Positions 33,940 through 43,104 of a stretch of DNA of 64,000 nucleotides are shown in pieces. Position numbers and translations under genes: made by a program. The stretch is taken from contig JANMAT010000127.1 in assembly GCA_031359995.1 (NCBI GenBank), positions 1 to 64,000 of the forward strand. The letters are read 5' to 3'. The notes under the pieces were generated by a model. It saw only the letters and a list, made by a program, of their open reading frames with translations. It did no database searches and had not been told where the DNA came from. Positions within the stretch are counted from its first letter, which is position 1. The number at the start of each line of letters is the position of its first letter. The stretch is from JANMAT01 sp031359995 (GTDB lineage: Bacteria > Actinomycetota > Acidimicrobiia > Acidimicrobiales > Ilumatobacteraceae).

Positions 33940-34596
33940 ATGGGTCGGACCACGGGGGCCAGGGGACGTGGCGCACTGCGCCGTGGGCCGGGCCGGCCCG
34001 CGGGGCGCTCGTCGCACGACGGTGTGCTCGCCGACCGCGACGCCCTGCTCGACGCGGCCGAGCGCCTGATCCGGGCGCAGGGGCCCACGGTCACGCTCGA
34101 CGCCATCGCCGCCGAGGCCGGCGTCACCAAGCCCATCCTGTACCGCGGCGTCGGCGACAAGGACGCCCTGGTGCAGGCCCTGGCCGAGCGGCTCGTGACC
34201 CGGATGACCACCGAGGTCACCGCCCTGGTCGCAGCGGCGTCAGGACCTCGACGTCGCCTGCACGAGCTCGTGGCCGGCTACCTGCGATGTGCCGGGCTCG
34301 ACCGCCACCTCTACCTGTACGTCACCGCCGGCGGGCACGGCGACGACCGTGTGCGCCAGGCGCTGCTGCTGGCCGACCGCTCGGCCGTCGGCTTCGCCGA
34401 GGGCATCGCCGCGTTCCGCATCGAGCAGGGCACCGACCCGGCCGTGGCTCGCACGTGGGCCTACGGCATGATCGGTGCGTTGCACTTCGTGACGCTGTCG
34501 TGGCTGCGCGACGGTACGACCGACACCGACCAGATCGCCGAGCACGTCACGACCCTGCTGTGGTCGGGCCTCGGCGGGGGAGCGACCACGCCATGA
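33940..34596 (+). CDS. TetR-family transcriptional regulator, 218 aa
   Basis: The N-terminal HTH reads DALLDAAERLIRAQGPTVTL, AIAAEAGVTKPILYRGVGDKDALVQAL. The C-terminal helical domain is the ligand/dimer part (DRHLYLYVTAGGHGDD, TWAYGMIGALHFVTLSW). The basic N-terminal extension (RGALRRGPGRPAGRSS) is common in actinobacterial TetRs. It is divergent from the carotenoid oxygenase and overlaps the downstream oxidoreductase by 4 bp (ATGA), so it may regulate both. Confidence 0.92.
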   Translation: MGRTTGARGRGALRRGPGRPAGRSSHDGVLADRDALLDAAERLIRAQGPTVTLDAIAAEAGVTKPILYRGVGDKDALVQALAERLVTRMTTEVTALVAAASGPRRRLHELVAGYLRCAGLDRHLYLYVTAGGHGDDRVRQALLLADRSAVGFAEGIAAFRIEQGTDPAVARTWAYGMIGALHFVTLSWLRDGTTDTDQIAEHVTTLLWSGLGGGATTP

Positions 34597-35603
34597 CGAC
34601 CTATCCGAACCAGCGCATCGTGCTGACGAGCCGACCGGTAGGTGCCTTCAAGCCCACCGATCTGTCGCTCGAGACCGACGAGCTCGCCGCACCCGGGCCC
34701 GGCCACGCGATGATCGCGGTCGACACGCTCTCGATCGACGCCTTCATCCGCACGATCCTCGACGATGGCAGCTACCACATGTCGGTGCCGCTCGGCGGGC
34801 TCGTCACCGCCCTCGGCGTGGGCACGGTGGTGGACTCCACGGTCGAGGAGCTGCAGCCCGGCGATCGCGTGTTCGGTCCGCTCGGTGCCCAGACCCACGC
34901 CCTGCTGCCCGCGGCGGCGCTGCGCAAGCTCGACGTGGGCGTCGTGCCCGCCCGCGCCTACCTGGGCGCCATCGGGCTCACCACGGGGGTGACCGCGTAC
35001 TTCGGCATGTGCGTGGTCGGCGCCGTCACCCAGGGCGACGTGGTCGTGGTGTCGGGCGCCGCCGGCGCCGTCGGGTCGGTGGCCGGGCAGCTCGCCCGCA
35101 TCGCCGGAGCCGGCAAGGTCATCGGCGTCGCCGGTGGGCCTCACAAGACCGCGTTCCTCGTCGACGAGCTCGGCTACGACGCCGCCATCGACTACAAGAA
35201 CGACGACGTGCCTACCCGCTTGCGCGAGCTGGCACCCGACGGCGTCGACGTGTTCTACGACAACGTCGGCGGTGCCATCCTGGACGCGGTCCTCTTCCAG
35301 ATCCGCGAGCGTGGCCGCATCGTGATCTGTGGCGGCATCTCCCAGTACGAGCACATGGACCGCGTGGCTGGCCCCAGCAACTACCTGAAGCTGGCCGAGC
35401 GCCACGCCCGCATGGAGGGCTTCGCCGTGACCCACTTCGCCGACCGCTTCGGCGAGGCCGAGACCGCGCTGGCCGGATGGCTGGCCGAAGGCCGACTGAA
35501 GATGCCCGAGCACGTGGTGCACGGCATCGACCAGTTCCCGGCCGCGCTCGACACGCTGCTCACCGGTGGCCACACCGGCAAGATGCTGCTGCAGGTGTCG
35601 TAG
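34593..35603 (+). CDS. NADP-dependent oxidoreductase, medium-chain reductase (CurA/leukotriene-B4-dehydrogenase-like), 336 aa
   Basis: A zinc-free MDR enzyme: QRIVLTSRPVGAFKPTDLSL at the start, TTGVTAYFGMCVVGAV, VVSGAAGAVGSVAGQLARIAG (NADPH loop), VFYDNVGGAILDAVL and GRIVICGGISQYE. These are the signatures of alkenal/one reductases. It reduces the double bond of enones or of cleaved apocarotenoids; the latter would fit its TetR/oxygenase neighbours but is inference. Coupled to tetR by ATGA. Confidence 0.92.
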   Translation: MTTYPNQRIVLTSRPVGAFKPTDLSLETDELAAPGPGHAMIAVDTLSIDAFIRTILDDGSYHMSVPLGGLVTALGVGTVVDSTVEELQPGDRVFGPLGAQTHALLPAAALRKLDVGVVPARAYLGAIGLTTGVTAYFGMCVVGAVTQGDVVVVSGAAGAVGSVAGQLARIAGAGKVIGVAGGPHKTAFLVDELGYDAAIDYKNDDVPTRLRELAPDGVDVFYDNVGGAILDAVLFQIRERGRIVICGGISQYEHMDRVAGPSNYLKLAERHARMEGFAVTHFADRFGEAETALAGWLAEGRLKMPEHVVHGIDQFPAALDTLLTGGHTGKMLLQVS

Positions 35604-35631
35604 GCCGACGGCAGGGCCACGGCTCCTTCGA

Positions 35632-36153
35632 TCAACCGGGCAGGTTCGTGGCCGCGAGCGTCGCCGTGGCGCGGAGGTGCGACTCGATCAGCGCGGCCGC
35701 CGCGGCGACGTCCCGGCAGAGCACCGCGTCGAGCAGGGACCGGTGCTCGGTGCCGATGTCGCGAGAGCGGCCGGTGCGCTCCGCCGAACGGTGGCGGTAC
35801 AGCTCGGCCTCGTCGAACAGCCGCTGTCGGAGCTCGAGGAGGATGACGTTCGGGCACCCTCCCACGAGGACGGCGTGGAACCGCCGGTGGGCGTTCATCC
35901 AGTCGGGGTTGACGGCGTCATCGGTCGTGACCGGAGACGTGATCCGCAGCACGTGGTGGGCGGCGACGAGCTCGCCCTCCCAGAGCGCGTCGCCGTGCTC
36001 GATGGCTGCGGTGATCGCCGCCTTCTCGATGTGGCAGCGCGTGTCGGTGAGGTCGGCGAGATGCTGCGCCGACAGCGGCCGTACGCGAAAGCCCGTCTGC
36101 GGCGTCGCCTCGAGCAGGCGTTCCGAGGCCAGCCGCGTGACCGCTTCGCGCAC
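35632..36153 (-). pseudogene. GntR-family (FCD) regulator missing the first half of its DNA-binding domain
   Basis: The FCD effector domain is complete: LADLTDTRCHIEKAAI, NPDWMNAHRRFHAVLV, RDIGTEHRSLLDAVL. Only the end of the winged helix remains (VREAVTRLASERLLEATPQTGFRV). The preceding in-frame codons (PPAGVSLGV) keep a few residues of the recognition-helix region and then run into a TGA that is also the LLM gene's stop. About 40-45 residues including the first two HTH helices are missing, so DNA binding should fail. The most likely history is a 5' deletion next to the LLM gene. Confidence 0.75.
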
Positions 36154-36213
36154 GACACCGAGGCTGACGCCGGCGGGGGGCCGGCGGCACCGGCCCCCGA
36201 CGACGCGTCGTGA

Positions 36214-37362
36214 TCAGACGGTGGCCGCGCCGAAGTGGCGCTCGGTGGCGGCGGCCACGGCCCGCTCCACGCGGTCGCCCAGCGACTCCCACTCGTCGAT
36301 GGCGCGCTGCTCGGCCTGCACCGGCCCGGCGGCCAGGCCCTGGAAGCGCGGCTTGACGTAGCGGGCGAACAGTTCGTAGTGCTTCAGCGTGGCGGCATGG
36401 TTGGCCCACTCGTGGGCCATGAGCAGGTAGGCGCCGAAGCCGCCGTTCGACTGCTTCTCGAGCCGCTCGATCTGGGCGATGGCGTCGTCGGGCGTGCCGA
36501 TGACGCCCAGACCCGACTCGTTCACCCACGCGATGCGCTCCTCGAGCGTCTCGCCGGCGGCGCGGAAGTGGGGCACGGCGAGGATCTTCTGGGTGTAGTG
36601 GGCCCAGTCGTTCAGGCCGTACTTCACGTCCTCGATGGCCTGCTCGCGCGTCTCGGCCAGATGCATGGGGCCGACGAGGCGCCACTGGTTGCGATCGGCC
36701 TTCTGGCCGTACTCCTTGGCCCGGCTCTCGACGACGTCCCAGTGGTAAGCCAGGGCGTCGAAGCCACCCTGGGCGGTGGCGCCGATGGACAGCAGGCCGA
36801 TGCCGTGCTTGCCGGCGATGCGGGGTCCCGTGGGTGACGCGATGGCGGCGACGGCGATGTCGAAGTCGCTGTACGGGCGGTACTGCGACGTGGCGTTGAC
36901 CAGGTTGTAGCGCGAGGTCTGGGCCGTGACCGTCTCGCCCCGCAGGAGCGCCATGAGCGGCTCCATGTCCTCTTCCAGCGCGCCGCGCTGGTCCTCGATG
37001 GAGATGCCGAGCATGGTGGCGTCACCGGGCAGGGCACCGGGGCCGAGGCCCAGCATGAACCGGCCCCGCAGGAGCTGATCGCAGAAGATGGCGCGGTCGG
37101 CCGTGAGCAGCGGGTTGTGGTACGGCAGCGACAGCACACCGGTGCCGAGCTTGATGTGCTTCGTCTGCGGCGCGCAGTGGGCGATGAAGATCATCGGATC
37201 GGGGATGATCTCGGTGCCGGCCGAGTGGTGCTCGCCGATCCACGCCTCGTCGAAGCCGAGGCGGTCGAGCTGCTGGATGACCTCCAGGTCGCGTTGCAGC
37301 GCGTAGATCGGGTCCTGTCCTGCCGGCGAATGGAACGGTGCCATGAAGATGCCGAAGCGCAT
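36214..37362 (-). CDS. LLM-class flavin/F420 oxidoreductase, 382 aa
   Basis: Luciferase-like: FGIFMAPFHSPAGQDPIYAL, FDEAWIGEHHSAGTEIIPDPMIFIAHCA, KLGTGVLSLPYHNPLLTADRA, LLRGRFMLGLGPGALPGDATMLG. The EHHSAG and GPGALP motifs mark the FMN-dependent alkanal-monooxygenase-like subgroup (two-component monooxygenases). A partner reductase is not adjacent. ATG 37362 has AGGGGGA upstream. It lies immediately upstream, on the same strand, of the truncated GntR gene. Confidence 0.9.
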   Translation of the reverse strand: MRFGIFMAPFHSPAGQDPIYALQRDLEVIQQLDRLGFDEAWIGEHHSAGTEIIPDPMIFIAHCAPQTKHIKLGTGVLSLPYHNPLLTADRAIFCDQLLRGRFMLGLGPGALPGDATMLGISIEDQRGALEEDMEPLMALLRGETVTAQTSRYNLVNATSQYRPYSDFDIAVAAIASPTGPRIAGKHGIGLLSIGATAQGGFDALAYHWDVVESRAKEYGQKADRNQWRLVGPMHLAETREQAIEDVKYGLNDWAHYTQKILAVPHFRAAGETLEERIAWVNESGLGVIGTPDDAIAQIERLEKQSNGGFGAYLLMAHEWANHAATLKHYELFARYVKPRFQGLAAGPVQAEQRAIDEWESLGDRVERAVAAATERHFGAATV

Positions 37363-37465
37363 CGGTCCCCCTGATGATGAAGGCAGCCGACCCCCGGCCG
37401 CTCGATCCGTCGTGCAGTCTGCCCGGCCGAACGAGTGAGTTCCAGCCACGGGTAGTGTCGCCGCC

Positions 37466-38617
37466 ATGGACATCGACACCGCCACCGTGCACGGTACCCT
37501 CGATCCGCGCTTCGCCGCGATGGCCGACATCCTCGTCGCCAACATCGATTCGGGCGAGGACTGCGGCGCCTCGGTGGCCGTGATGCTCGAAGGCGAGCTC
37601 GTGGTCGACATCTGGGGCGGCTTCGCCGACGAGGCCCGCACGACACCATGGGAGCGCGACACCATCACCAACGTGTGGTCCAGCACCAAGACGGTGATGG
37701 CGCTGTGCGCGCTGGTGCTGGTCGATCGCGGCCAGCTCGACCTCGATGCTCCGGTCGCCGCCTACTGGCCCGAGTTCGCCGCCCACGGCAAGCAGGGCGT
37801 GCTCGTGCGCCACCTGCTGTCGCACACCTCCGGCGTGTCGGGGTGGGACCAGCCCGTCGAGGTGGCCGACCTGTACGACTGGGAGAAGTCGACCTCGATG
37901 CTGGCGGCCCAGGCGCCCTGGTGGACGCCGGGCGAGGGCTCGGGCTACCACGCGCTGAACCAGGGCCATCTCGTCGGCGAGGTCGTGCGACGCATCACCG
38001 GTAAGAAGCTCGGCGAGTTCCTGGCCACCGAGATCGCCGGCCCCCTCGGTGCCGACTTCCACATCGGGCTGGCACCGTCCGAGTTCGGCCGCGTCGCCAA
38101 GGTGCTCCCGCCGCCGCCCCTGCCCTTCGACCTCGCCGCGCTCGACCCCGAGATGGTGGTGGTGAAGACCTTCACCGGTCCGGCGCCCAGCGCCGAGACG
38201 TCGTGGACGCCCGAGTGGCGCGCCGCGGACATCGGCGCCGCCAACGGCCACGGCAACGCCCGCTCGATCTCGCTGCTGCAGTCCATCGTCAGCAACGGCG
38301 GTGTCGCCAACGGCACGCGATTCCTGCGCCCCGAGACCATCGAGCAGATCTTCCGCGTGCAGGCCGATGGGGTGGATCAGGTGGTGGGCGTGCCGGTGCG
38401 GTTCGGCATCGGGTACGCGCTCCCGAACGAGTCGGTGCCCCACCTGCCCGAGGATCGCCGCATCTGCTACTGGGGCGGCTGGGGGGGCTCGTCGATCGTC
38501 AACGTCCTCGACCGGCGCATGACGGTGGCCTACATGATGAACCGCATGGCGCCCGGCCTGCTGGGCGACGAGCGCGGCGCCAGCCTGGTGAGCGCCGCCC
38601 TCGCCGCCGCCGGCTGA
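37466..38617 (+). CDS. Serine hydrolase of the beta-lactamase (class C/EstB) family, 383 aa
   Basis: Penicillin-binding-protein-like fold with SxxK in VWSSTKTVMAL, the Tyr motif in GSGYHALNQG, and a WGGWGGSS block in the KTG position. HLLSHTSGVSGWD is a standard family segment. No signal peptide is present, so it is cytoplasmic, as are EstB-type esterases. Members hydrolyse esters such as short-chain or lovastatin-type substrates. ATG 37466. Divergent from the LLM gene with a 103-bp gap without clear motifs. Confidence 0.9.
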   Translation: MDIDTATVHGTLDPRFAAMADILVANIDSGEDCGASVAVMLEGELVVDIWGGFADEARTTPWERDTITNVWSSTKTVMALCALVLVDRGQLDLDAPVAAYWPEFAAHGKQGVLVRHLLSHTSGVSGWDQPVEVADLYDWEKSTSMLAAQAPWWTPGEGSGYHALNQGHLVGEVVRRITGKKLGEFLATEIAGPLGADFHIGLAPSEFGRVAKVLPPPPLPFDLAALDPEMVVVKTFTGPAPSAETSWTPEWRAADIGAANGHGNARSISLLQSIVSNGGVANGTRFLRPETIEQIFRVQADGVDQVVGVPVRFGIGYALPNESVPHLPEDRRICYWGGWGGSSIVNVLDRRMTVAYMMNRMAPGLLGDERGASLVSAALAAAG

Positions 38618-38629
38618 GCGCCGGCGCCT

Positions 38630-38920
38630 CTACGCGTCGACGTCGTCGAAGTAACGGATGGTCAAGCCGACCACCAGGCCGGCCATCTCGGTCACGGCGC
38701 CGTCGCCGGCGCGCCAGGCGCGGTAGGCCTCGTCGTCGGCCAGCGACGCCCACCGCTCGACCAGCAGGATGGCGTTCGGCTGGGCCGCGTCGCGGTGCAC
38801 CGTGACGCCCTCACACCCGGGCCGGGCCCGGGTGTCGCCCAGGGTCTTCTTCAGCACCGCGATGGCCTCGTCGGCCTTGCCGTCGGCGGTCTGCAGCTCC
38901 AGCACCGTGAGAATGCTCAT
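38630..38920 (-). CDS. Antibiotic-biosynthesis-monooxygenase (ABM) domain protein, 96 aa
   Basis: A ferredoxin-like dimeric barrel: TVLELQTADGKADEAIAVLK, PGCEGVTVHRDAAQPNAILLVERWASL, and a C-terminal strand GLTIRYFDD. ABM-family proteins include quinol monooxygenases and haem-degrading enzymes. No haem ligand set is obvious. ATG 38920 follows a GGGGG run. Converges with the serine hydrolase, with a 12-bp gap. Confidence 0.88.
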   Translation of the reverse strand: MSILTVLELQTADGKADEAIAVLKKTLGDTRARPGCEGVTVHRDAAQPNAILLVERWASLADDEAYRAWRAGDGAVTEMAGLVVGLTIRYFDDVDA

Positions 38921-39107
38921 GTCGCCCCCCTCATTCGCCACGCGCGTCGGCGCGGCCCCCACCGGGGACTGTACCGCAGCGGCCTCGATCCGCCGCGACC
39001 CGGGTGTCCGACACGACGCGCGATGCGTGAGTCGAGCGGGGTCGCGATGGTGATGATCATCGCTCCGTGATGGCGCTGCTGGAACCGCCCTCGCCCGAGG
39101 TGCGAGC

Positions 39108-41567
39108 ATGCCCGCCGTGCCTACCTCCGAGGCGGCGTTGGCGCCGTACCGCGTGCTCGATCTGACCGACGAGCGGGCCGAACTGGCCACGTTCGTGCTC
39201 GCCGGCCTCGGCGCCGACGTGATCAAGGTGGAGCCGCCGGGTGGCTCGCCGTCGCGCGCCGCCGCGCCGCTGGCCGCCAGCGAGCCGGACGGGCTGGCCA
39301 GCCTGCGCTTCCACGCCTTCAATCGGGGCAAGCGCAGCGTGATCCTCGATCTGGACGACGCCGTCGGTCGGGCCGACTTCCTGCGCCTGGTGGCGACCGC
39401 CGACTTCGTGGTCGAGAACGCGGGCGCCGGGGTGATGGACGGCCGCGGCCTCGGCTTCGACGCGCTGCGGGCGGCGCGGCCCGATCTCGTGTACGTGGCC
39501 ATCTCGCCGTTCGGGCAGTCCGGCCCCTACGCGGCGCACCTGGCCACCGACCTGACGCTGGCCGCCATGGGCGGCTCGATGGCGCTGAACGGTGACCCCG
39601 ACCGTCGGCCCCTGCGCATCACGGTGCCGCAGACGTGGCACCACGCGTCGGTCGAGAGCGCGCTGGGCGCGCTCGTGGCGCACCACCGTCGCGTCGCCAC
39701 GGGCGAGGCGCAGTTCGTGGACGCCTCGGTGCAGACCGCGGTGTTCTGGACCGGGTTGCAGGCGATGATCGCCCACGTCATCCAGGGCAGGGACATCGAG
39801 CGCTTCGGCACCGTGCTGCAGCTGAGCACGCTGGTGACGCCGCTGGTGTACCCGTGCGCCGACGGTGAGGTGTGTCTCATCGCCACCGGTGCCACGCTCA
39901 TGGGGATCATGCCGTGGATGGTCGCCAGCGGCGCGGTCACGCAGGCGTGGGCCGACACCGAGGACTGGTCCACCTACGAAGCGCGCATGCTCACGGCCGA
40001 CGAGCTCGCGCTCTCCTACGACCAGGTGCGCTCCGCAGTCACTGCGTTCACGATGAAGCATCGAAAGATGGAGCTGTTCGAGGGAGGAATCGCCCGGGGC
40101 ATCACGATCGCCCCGGTGAACACCGCCGCCGATGTCGTCGCCCTCGGTCAGCTGGCGGCGCGCGAGTACTGGGACCGGGTGGTGCTCCCGAGCGGCCGTG
40201 CCCTCCGGGCGGCCGGACCGTTCGTGAAGGCCGCAGGTACGCCGATCGGATGGACCCGTCCGGCACCGGCGGTGGGTGAGCACACCGACGAGGTCCTGCG
40301 CTCGCTGGCGGCGTCGCCCGCACAGGTCCGCGACCGGGTGCCGTCGGCCGAGCCCACCCGGCTGCCGCTCGAGGGCGTGAAGGTGGCCGACTTCTCGTGG
40401 ATCGGTGTGGGGCCCATCACGGCCAAGGCCCTGGCCGACCACGGCGCCACCGTGGTGCACATCGAGCACGACCAGCCCGCCGACCGCTTGCGGCTCGTGG
40501 GCCCGTTCATGGACAACATCCCCGGCATCAACCGGTGCCAGTTCTTCGGTGCGTTCAACACCTCGAAGATGTCGGTGCAGCTCGACCTGAAGCACCCCGT
40601 GGGCAAGGAGGTCGCCCGGCGTCTGTTCGCGTGGGCCGACGTGGCGCTCGACTCGTTCACGGCCGGCACCATGAACAACCTCGGCCTCGGCTACGACGCG
40701 GCCAGCGCGATCAACCCGGGCATCATCATGGCCACCACGTGCCTGCTGGGGCAGACGGGCCCGGCGGCACGCCTCAGTGGCTACGGCTATCACGCCGCCG
40801 CGGTGAGCGGCTTCTACGAGATCACCGGTTGGGACGACCGGGCGCCGGCCGGCCCGTTCAACGCCTACACCGACACGATCGCCCCCCGGTTCCTGGCCAC
40901 CACGCTGCTCGCCGCGCTCGACCACAAGCGCCGCACGGGCCGGGGCCAGTTCATCGACCAGGCCCAGATGGAGTCGTCGCTGCACTTCCTCGGCCCCGAA
41001 CTGCTCGACGTGCAGCTCACCGGCGTGAGCCCGCGCCGCAACGGCAACGTCGACCCCGACCACGCGCCCCACGATTCGTTCCCGTGCGCCGGGGTCGACC
41101 AGTGGTGCGCCATCGCGGTGGAGACCGACGATCAGTGGAGGTGCCTGCGTGGGGTGCTCGGTGGGCCGGCATGGGCCATGGACCCCGCCCTCGACACCGC
41201 CGCCGGCCGTCGTGGGCACCTCGAACTGCTCGACCGCGAGCTGAGCGCGTTCACCGTGCAGCACACGCCACACGCGCTGATGACCCTGCTGCAGGACGCC
41301 GGCGTGCCTGCCGGTGCCATGCAGCGCTCCCGTGATCACCAGCGCGACCCACAGCTGGCTCACCGCTCGTTCTTCCGTCGGCTCCAGCACCCGGAGATGG
41401 GCGAGGTCCCCTACGAGGGGCACCAGTTCCGCATCGCCGGCTACGACAACGGGCCCCGCTTCCCGGCGCCGTGCCTGGGTGAGCACACCTACGAGGTGCT
41501 CACCGGCCTGCTCGGTCTGGACGATGATGAGGCGGCCGAGGTGCTGGCCAGCGGCGCCTGCGGCTGA
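39108..41567 (+). CDS. Double-domain CaiB/BaiF CoA-transferase, 819 aa
   Basis: Two tandem type III CoA-transferase units. Domain 1 (residues about 10-415): YRVLDLTDERAELATFVLAGLGADVIKVEPPGG, FNRGKRSVILDL, and HLATDLTLAAMGG with the expected catalytic Asp. Domain 2 (about 420-815): VKVADFSWIGVGPITAKALADHGATVVHIEH, NTSKMSVQLDL, and a YGYHAAAVSGF segment where the Asp is not conserved. The fusion mimics a heterodimer with one active site. ATG 39108 or GTG 39117 may be the start. It is followed after 9 bp by an LLM oxidoreductase, so they are probably cotranscribed. Confidence 0.9.
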   Translation: MPAVPTSEAALAPYRVLDLTDERAELATFVLAGLGADVIKVEPPGGSPSRAAAPLAASEPDGLASLRFHAFNRGKRSVILDLDDAVGRADFLRLVATADFVVENAGAGVMDGRGLGFDALRAARPDLVYVAISPFGQSGPYAAHLATDLTLAAMGGSMALNGDPDRRPLRITVPQTWHHASVESALGALVAHHRRVATGEAQFVDASVQTAVFWTGLQAMIAHVIQGRDIERFGTVLQLSTLVTPLVYPCADGEVCLIATGATLMGIMPWMVASGAVTQAWADTEDWSTYEARMLTADELALSYDQVRSAVTAFTMKHRKMELFEGGIARGITIAPVNTAADVVALGQLAAREYWDRVVLPSGRALRAAGPFVKAAGTPIGWTRPAPAVGEHTDEVLRSLAASPAQVRDRVPSAEPTRLPLEGVKVADFSWIGVGPITAKALADHGATVVHIEHDQPADRLRLVGPFMDNIPGINRCQFFGAFNTSKMSVQLDLKHPVGKEVARRLFAWADVALDSFTAGTMNNLGLGYDAASAINPGIIMATTCLLGQTGPAARLSGYGYHAAAVSGFYEITGWDDRAPAGPFNAYTDTIAPRFLATTLLAALDHKRRTGRGQFIDQAQMESSLHFLGPELLDVQLTGVSPRRNGNVDPDHAPHDSFPCAGVDQWCAIAVETDDQWRCLRGVLGGPAWAMDPALDTAAGRRGHLELLDRELSAFTVQHTPHALMTLLQDAGVPAGAMQRSRDHQRDPQLAHRSFFRRLQHPEMGEVPYEGHQFRIAGYDNGPRFPAPCLGEHTYEVLTGLLGLDDDEAAEVLASGACG

Positions 41568-41576
41568 GGGGGAACC

Positions 41577-42590
41577 ATGCGTCTCGGTCTGCTTTTGGGG
41601 TTCGAGCCGACGCTCGCCGACGTCGTCGCTCTCGCCCGTCAGGGCGAGGCCGCCGGCTTCGACTCGATGTACACGGTGGAAGCGGGGCGCACGGCCTTCG
41701 TCGGCGCCGCCGCGGTCATCAACGCCACGTCGAGGGTGCGGGTCGGCACGTACATCGTGAACGCCTACGCCCACGACCCGTGGGTCACCGCGGTGGGGGC
41801 GCGCGACCTCGACGAACTGAGCGGCGGGCGCTTCACACTGGGCATCGGCACGGGCAACAAGCACATGAACGAGTGGTACATGGGAGTCGACTCGTCGAAG
41901 CCGTGGGCCAAGATGCGCGACTACCTGTCGATCGTGCGGGCCGTGGTGGCCGCCCGTGCCGGTGAGCCGGTGCGCTATCAGGGCGACGTGCACCGCATCC
42001 GCTGGCGGGCCACCTATGACCCGGTGCGCCCGTCACTGCCGGTGTACCTGTCGGCGTCGGGCCCGAAGATGGTGCGCCTGGCCGGCGAGGTGTCCGACGG
42101 TGTCGGTGTCGGCATCATGACCTCCACCCGCCTCCTGTCCGACATCGTGCGGCCCGCCGCACGCGCCGGCGCCGAGGCGGCCGGCCGTGACCCCGAGGCG
42201 TTGGCCTTCCCCATCGGCGCGCTGGTGAGCGTGAACGCCGACGAAGAGCTGGCCCGCCAGGCGACGCGGGCCAAGATCGTCGGGCTCTACCACCCGGTGC
42301 CGCACCCGTACTACGACTCCCATCTGCGCCAGCTCGGCTTCACCGAGTTCGCCGACGCCGCCACCGCACTCATGCCCGCCGGCCGCACGCGCGAGGCCAT
42401 GGACCTGGTGCCCGACGAGGTCATCGACACCATGACCATCACCGGTACGCCGGCTCGGTGCGCGGCGCGCATCCTCGACTACGAGGGCCTGGCCGACGAG
42501 ATCATCGTGCTGCGCGTCGAACAACGCGGCGAGCCCGCGGGCCTGGCCGCGTTCGACGACCTGTTCTCGCTGGCGTCGCGGGTGGGTTGA
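41577..42590 (+). CDS. LLM-class F420-dependent oxidoreductase, 337 aa
   Basis: Luciferase-like fold: LGLLLGFEPTLADVVALARQGE, FDSMYTVEAGRTAFVGAAAVINAT, VRVGTYIVNAYAHDPWVTAVGARDLDEL, GIGTGNKHMNEWYMG and LPVYLSASGPKMVRLAGEVSDG. The pattern resembles the methylene-H4MPT-reductase/F420 subgroup. The Shine-Dalgarno GGGGGA precedes ATG 41577. It sits in one unit behind the double CoA-transferase and may act on the same CoA-bound substrate. Confidence 0.9.
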   Translation: MRLGLLLGFEPTLADVVALARQGEAAGFDSMYTVEAGRTAFVGAAAVINATSRVRVGTYIVNAYAHDPWVTAVGARDLDELSGGRFTLGIGTGNKHMNEWYMGVDSSKPWAKMRDYLSIVRAVVAARAGEPVRYQGDVHRIRWRATYDPVRPSLPVYLSASGPKMVRLAGEVSDGVGVGIMTSTRLLSDIVRPAARAGAEAAGRDPEALAFPIGALVSVNADEELARQATRAKIVGLYHPVPHPYYDSHLRQLGFTEFADAATALMPAGRTREAMDLVPDEVIDTMTITGTPARCAARILDYEGLADEIIVLRVEQRGEPAGLAAFDDLFSLASRVG

Positions 42591-42630
42591 GCCTGGGTGG
42601 CGCGCGGTGCGTTCACCCTGGGGTCGTGGA

Positions 42631-43104
42631 TCAGTAGCTGCCCGGGGTGAGCACGAGCTCGCCCGTCACGAGCGACACGCGCATGATCACCGCCTGACCG
42701 GTCACGTCCATCATGGTGTCGGGGATGCCGGTCAGGTACCACATGCGCGGCTCGGCGCCGACGATGCGGAACCCCACGCGCACCGCTGGATCGTCGTGGT
42801 CGGGCACGAGGCGCAGGAACAGGCTCTCGTCGATCCACTCGGCCCGGCTGAGCGCGACGCGCCGGTCGAGGTCGACGACCTGGGGGCACGCCGGCACGGC
42901 AGCCACACGGTCGCGCGCACCCGCGATGTCGTGGCCGCGGCCGGCGAGCGCGGCGAGCAGCGCCAGATGCCGCTCGTGCCAGGCCGGTGTGCGCGCCGCG
43001 AGGTCGGCGATGCGGTCGGCGGCCCGTACCGCCTCGTCGGTGGGGCACGCCGCCGGGTCGAAGGCGCGCAGCCAGGCGACCTCGTCGTCGGTCAGCCGGG
43101 CCAC
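42631..43104 (-). CDS. Hypothetical protein, 157 aa, coupled to nitroreductase
   Basis: GTG 43104 lies inside the end of the nitroreductase gene, overlapping it by 13 bp, which implies translational coupling. The N-terminal half is helical (LTDDEVAWLRAFDPAACPTDEAVRAADRIADL). The C-terminal half is beta-rich (FRIVGAEPRMWYLTGIPDTMMDV, VIMRVSLVTGELVLTPG). No motif is recognised. It may be a binding or regulatory protein working with the nitroreductase. Confidence 0.65.
   Translation of the reverse strand: MARLTDDEVAWLRAFDPAACPTDEAVRAADRIADLAARTPAWHERHLALLAALAGRGHDIAGARDRVAAVPACPQVVDLDRRVALSRAEWIDESLFLRLVPDHDDPAVRVGFRIVGAEPRMWYLTGIPDTMMDVTGQAVIMRVSLVTGELVLTPGSY

Noticed and set aside
39044..39062. 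GATGATCATC palindrome between the ABM gene and the double CoA-transferase as an operator
   Set aside because: Only 10 bp, no regulator gene adjacent, and no second copy noticed; not strong enough to list as a feature.
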